Of a stretch of DNA of 64,000 nt, positions 60,714 to 64,000 are shown piece by piece. Source of the stretch: Arctopsyche grandis (taxonomy: Eukaryota; Arthropoda; Insecta; Trichoptera; Hydropsychidae); the NCBI RefSeq assembly GCF_051622035.1, contig NC_135365.1, positions 19,239,501 to 19,303,500 on the forward strand, given 5' to 3'. Made by a program: the position numbers and the translations under genes. Below the pieces are notes generated by a model. It was not told the origin of the DNA. It worked only from the letters and a program-made list of their open reading frames with translations, and made no database searches. How positions within the stretch are numbered: the first letter of the stretch is position 1; every line of letters begins with the position of its first letter.

Positions 60714-62954
60714 TATGTATATATATATTAAATTTATACAATTATATATTGTATATAAATGTTATTTGTGTGTCTGTTAATGTTAAGTATGTGTACGTAT
60801 AAACAAGTTGTATTATGGAACGTTTTCGCTGGTATAAAAGCGAATGTGAATATTTAGTTCGAAGTTTGTATCGATCGTATATTTATTTTGCTTCACCGTT
60901 GGGTAGATTAGCGAAAATTATGACTCGGTAAGAACAACCCTTAAGTTTTCAGTATTGTGGGTCGTTTGTTCGAGTTCGTGTTTTTACCAGTGATGAAGTT
61001 CTATACACGTGTGGAAAGTGCCAACACTATTATAAATTCATACGTGTAATTTTCAATTAGTTTTCTTTCTTTAAAACGAGTTGATTCTCCTATTTTTTTG
61101 TATTCATTTTAAATTTAACGTTGTAATTTATTTATGGCTTTTGAAAGGCTTTTATTTTCAATTATTTAATGCAATAACTTTGTAATTAGTGCTTAATTAC
61201 AATATTTATTAGTAGTTCTTTATAAAAAAAAACTGTGATTTGTTCATATGAAATATATGTGTATATTGGAATTGCATTAGATCGCAAAACAATTGCGATC
61301 AAAATACTTGAAAAGCATCCATATTTAATAAATCTTATTAGCTTTAATTGATTATAGATTTTTTTTAATTTTCTACCCTTTTCATCTACCAAATTTAAAC
61401 CAGTCTGCGTGACAATAAATTGTCTATTGAATATTTAAGCGAAAGGCATTTTTTTATATTTGAAATTGTATCAAAATTTTTATAATGTACACGAAACGAC
61501 GAGATAAGTTTTCTTCCAAAAATAGAATACAAGAAATGTTAAACAGAGCTTGACTGAAAATAAAATAAAAAAAGATTAAATATTATCAACTCTATGTTAA
61601 GAAATTCCTTCTTTTCATTGTAGGAAATTAAGTAAAAACGAACCAGTTGATCTTTCTATTTTTATTACTAACTAATTTTATTTGATTGTGAAATCTAATA
61701 ACTGTTTGTATCTGAAGAAGTATTTCTTCGTTTTAAGTTTTGTAATGTTGAATATAAACATATGATTATATATGTTTCTTAACGTAACAGATTAAACCAT
61801 CTTATTGAAATTTTTTGTTTTGGGTGTCACTATTTATTTTACTTCATAGATCGATAATTTCCTAATATCAGCCTGCGTATAACAATAACAATTTTTTCAA
61901 AAAACAAAAGTTTCCAAACATATTTTATAAATTGTTGATTCAGGTACATATTTTATATTGGTTTGCAATAGATTTTATTTAAAATGAAAAACTAAAATTA
62001 ATAAACGCATAATATAATATGTATATGGAATGGTCAGTAGATATAATGGTCAATAGTCAATCTGTACTCATCCGCGTTTTTATCATAATAAATAATATAA
62101 TTGTGAGATGGATACCTTGTATACTGACTGCCTCAAATAAAATACGAATTTATATTTTCATACAGATTTTAAACCGTGGCTAGTTAGTCATTACAATTGT
62201 AAACTTTTTAAGAATACAAATTAAAAATGAACTTTGGATATTTTACTAACTGAGCGACTGTCGAGTCAAAACCATTAAATTTATGTGTCATATATTCATA
62301 TGAAAGTAAAATTCATTTGAGCAAAATGTATACTCAATTGATTTATTTAAAAAAAAAATATATATTTATATATAGAGACCAAGAAAAATGTTTGCGTGTA
62401 GAGGCAATCAAAATTTAAATCAATAGATGCCTATAAATTTTTAAATATGTGTGCAAGTTGCGCGTGTATGTATGTATGTATAAACACATAATATATATTC
62501 TTGATATTTAAGGTATAAATATTAATAAAAATGTGTAAATTAATAACATTATTTTCATTTCAGAATGCGTTGTGAAAATTATAGGGGTTAAATGTAAATA
62601 AATATGTTGTATATGATAAAATTTTTATTTATTATTATTATTCATTTCCTCGATTCATTTTGTTAAAACTTTGTATTGTGTAAATATATTGTATATATTT
62701 TGCTTTCGAATGATCACAGATCACACTTAAATTTTAGAAGAATATTTGCATGTGATTAATTCAATTTGAATCAACTTAGCATATGTTTGCACTGTGTGCC
62801 AGAAAAAAACCTTATTTAAAGCAATATTGTACAATATAACAATGGCATACTCACTTCAACAAGCTAACACGAGTAAGTACACCGATAAACATTTAAAATA
62901 TTGGATTCTTTACCACATTGGCATATGCGGAGGTTCAACATTATGAATATCAAA
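60313..62954. other. warts 3' UTR and tail-to-tail spacer
   Basis: Long AT-rich stretch without coding likeness. It contains a (TA)n tract (60663-60711) and several AATAAA signals, for example near 62.59 kb; the warts transcript may end at any of these. MPC1 enters from the right on the minus strand. Confidence 0.5.
60663..60711. repeat. (TA)n microsatellite
   Basis: About 24 TA units in the warts 3' region. Confidence 0.95.
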
Positions 62955-63317
62955 TTATTTCTTGTCATCAGATCCGTCCGATTTCTTTTTGTTGCCGCCC
63001 AAATAGTGGTAATTGATAAACCTCGAGCCTTGAGTCAATTGAGCGGCTTCGTTGGTAACGTGGCACGACAACAGAAGTAAATTCCTCGGTTGAACTTTCC
63101 ACGCGAATCTCATGAAGCACAAAGAGTACAAGCAGAGTGCTGGAAAATACACAATATTAAATAAACAATTGGGTTTATATATAATGTTCATTATTGTTTG
63201 ATTTGTGGTGTAGTACCGAAAGTCATTTTCCCGCTGATTATACCGGGATCTTTATTGATATCGGCTAAAGCGGCGATCGGTATGCCCCAGTTGGCGACGG
63301 GACCCCAAAAGTGTGTG
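62955..63317 (-). CDS. Mpc1: Mitochondrial pyruvate carrier 1 (5' end outside window)
   Basis: Subunit of the MPC1/MPC2 heterodimer that imports pyruvate across the inner mitochondrial membrane. Two exons are clear (high to low): 63217-63317 and 62955-63139. They encode [32 protein letters not shown], then [40 protein letters not shown] and FINYHYLG, covering the three short membrane helices of the family almost completely. A Lys/Asp-rich tail ([14 protein letters not shown]) extends beyond the human C terminus. The first residues (usually about 20 to 25 before STHFWGP) must come from an exon upstream of 63317. I could not find it in 63.32-64.0 kb, so it probably lies outside the window. Confidence 0.95.
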
Positions 63318-63319
63318 CT

Positions 63320-64000
63320 GAAACATTGAAATCGTTTATGTACATGAACCTTGGAAGTGTTGGTAAATTTCTATTGATTGCATACGCAAGTACGATGTCA
63401 ACAAGTGGTTGATGTATGACCTATTGATTAATATCAATGTTGAGTACGTACTCTAGTTGGATGAAATGAGACGATAACAAAATGTAATAGTTATCTATTA
63501 TATATATATATATATAAAATGTAATCGTTAACATTTAGTATATTGTGTGTGTGTGTGTGTAGTTTAATCGACAAGGAAATGTAGTAGAAAATAATAATTT
63601 CGCTATCAATTCATAAAACTTGATTTGGATCTGCATGTATAAAAGTTATCGCAGTATATTTATTGAGATTAAATTAAATTTCAATGATTTTGAAACACGA
63701 TTTGTGCAAAATAAGTGATAGTATAATACGTATGTACTAAAAATGACACCCACTTATAGATGATCATTATTTAACTAGGAGCTTTCACAATGAAAAGCAT
63801 TTTTATAGTATTAAGTAGTAAAGATTTGGATTTATATACGGCAATTCTGTGTGGAAAAATCTCAAGTTAAATAAAATTGTGCAAATTCCAACTATGGATT
63901 TAGCAACATCTAGTGATTTTAATAATGATAGGAAGCCAAAATTTATTATCGTATCTGCATAACAAAATCGATATAGATTTTAATTTTACTCTCTCCTACA
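63320..64000. other. Probable MPC1 first intron
   Basis: AT-rich, with a (TA)n tract near 63.50 kb and (GT)n near 63.55 kb. No exon recognised. Confidence 0.4.

Overview
The window is animal nuclear DNA, almost certainly from an insect. Genes have many short exons (GT/AG introns), the intergenic DNA is AT-rich with frequent TACATATGTA-type simple sequence, and the proteins best match insect or other animal orthologues: Warts, Extra sex combs, Vps16, CstF64, an RNF17/Qin-type RING-tudor protein, PDCD2L and others. I cannot name the order. All gene models were built by eye from reading frames, splice signals and remembered family sequences. No search was run.

Ten protein genes are visible, and they alternate strand without exception: Vps16 (+), golgin-45 (-), CstF64 (+), RNF17/Qin-like (-), PDCD2L/trus (+), LRPAP1/RAP (-), esc/EED (+), NDUFAF4 (-), warts/LATS (+), MPC1 (-, its 5' end runs off the right edge). 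Neighbours therefore meet as tail-to-tail pairs with short spacers (317 to about 2600 bp) or head-to-head pairs. A possible minus-strand leader exon near 2.43-2.64 kb would extend the pattern on the left. The genes do not form one pathway. They cover endolysosomal tethering and Golgi structure (Vps16, golgin-45), mRNA 3'-end formation (CstF64), germline piRNA control (RNF17/Qin), 40S ribosome maturation (PDCD2L), LDL-receptor chaperoning (RAP), Polycomb silencing (esc), mitochondrial complex I assembly and pyruvate import (NDUFAF4, MPC1) and Hippo growth control (warts).

The rest is a dense mobile-element landscape, richest at 1-7.1 kb, in Vps16 intron 5, golgin-45 introns 3 and 4, CstF64 intron 5, the giant RNF17 intron at 26.5-31.0 kb, the 35.7-41.7 kb spacer and 47.7-55.5 kb. 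It includes two near-identical non-autonomous piggyBac elements with perfect TTAA sites and a second TTAA element family, one copy of which is interrupted by a young LTR element. There is also a whole-looking 1075 bp TRIM-type LTR element with a solo LTR of the same family, another solo LTR, hAT-like MITEs (one confirmed by an internal empty site), a Tc1/mariner remnant, Helentron-like elements (one nested in another), LINE 3' ends, tRNA-derived SINEs and long near-perfect fold-back elements. The fold-back families and a 'CGGTGATTA...CCGTTTACC' family with different interiors are the least familiar objects here. I see no CRISPR array and no bona fide tRNA or rRNA gene. No clearly novel multi-gene system is evident.
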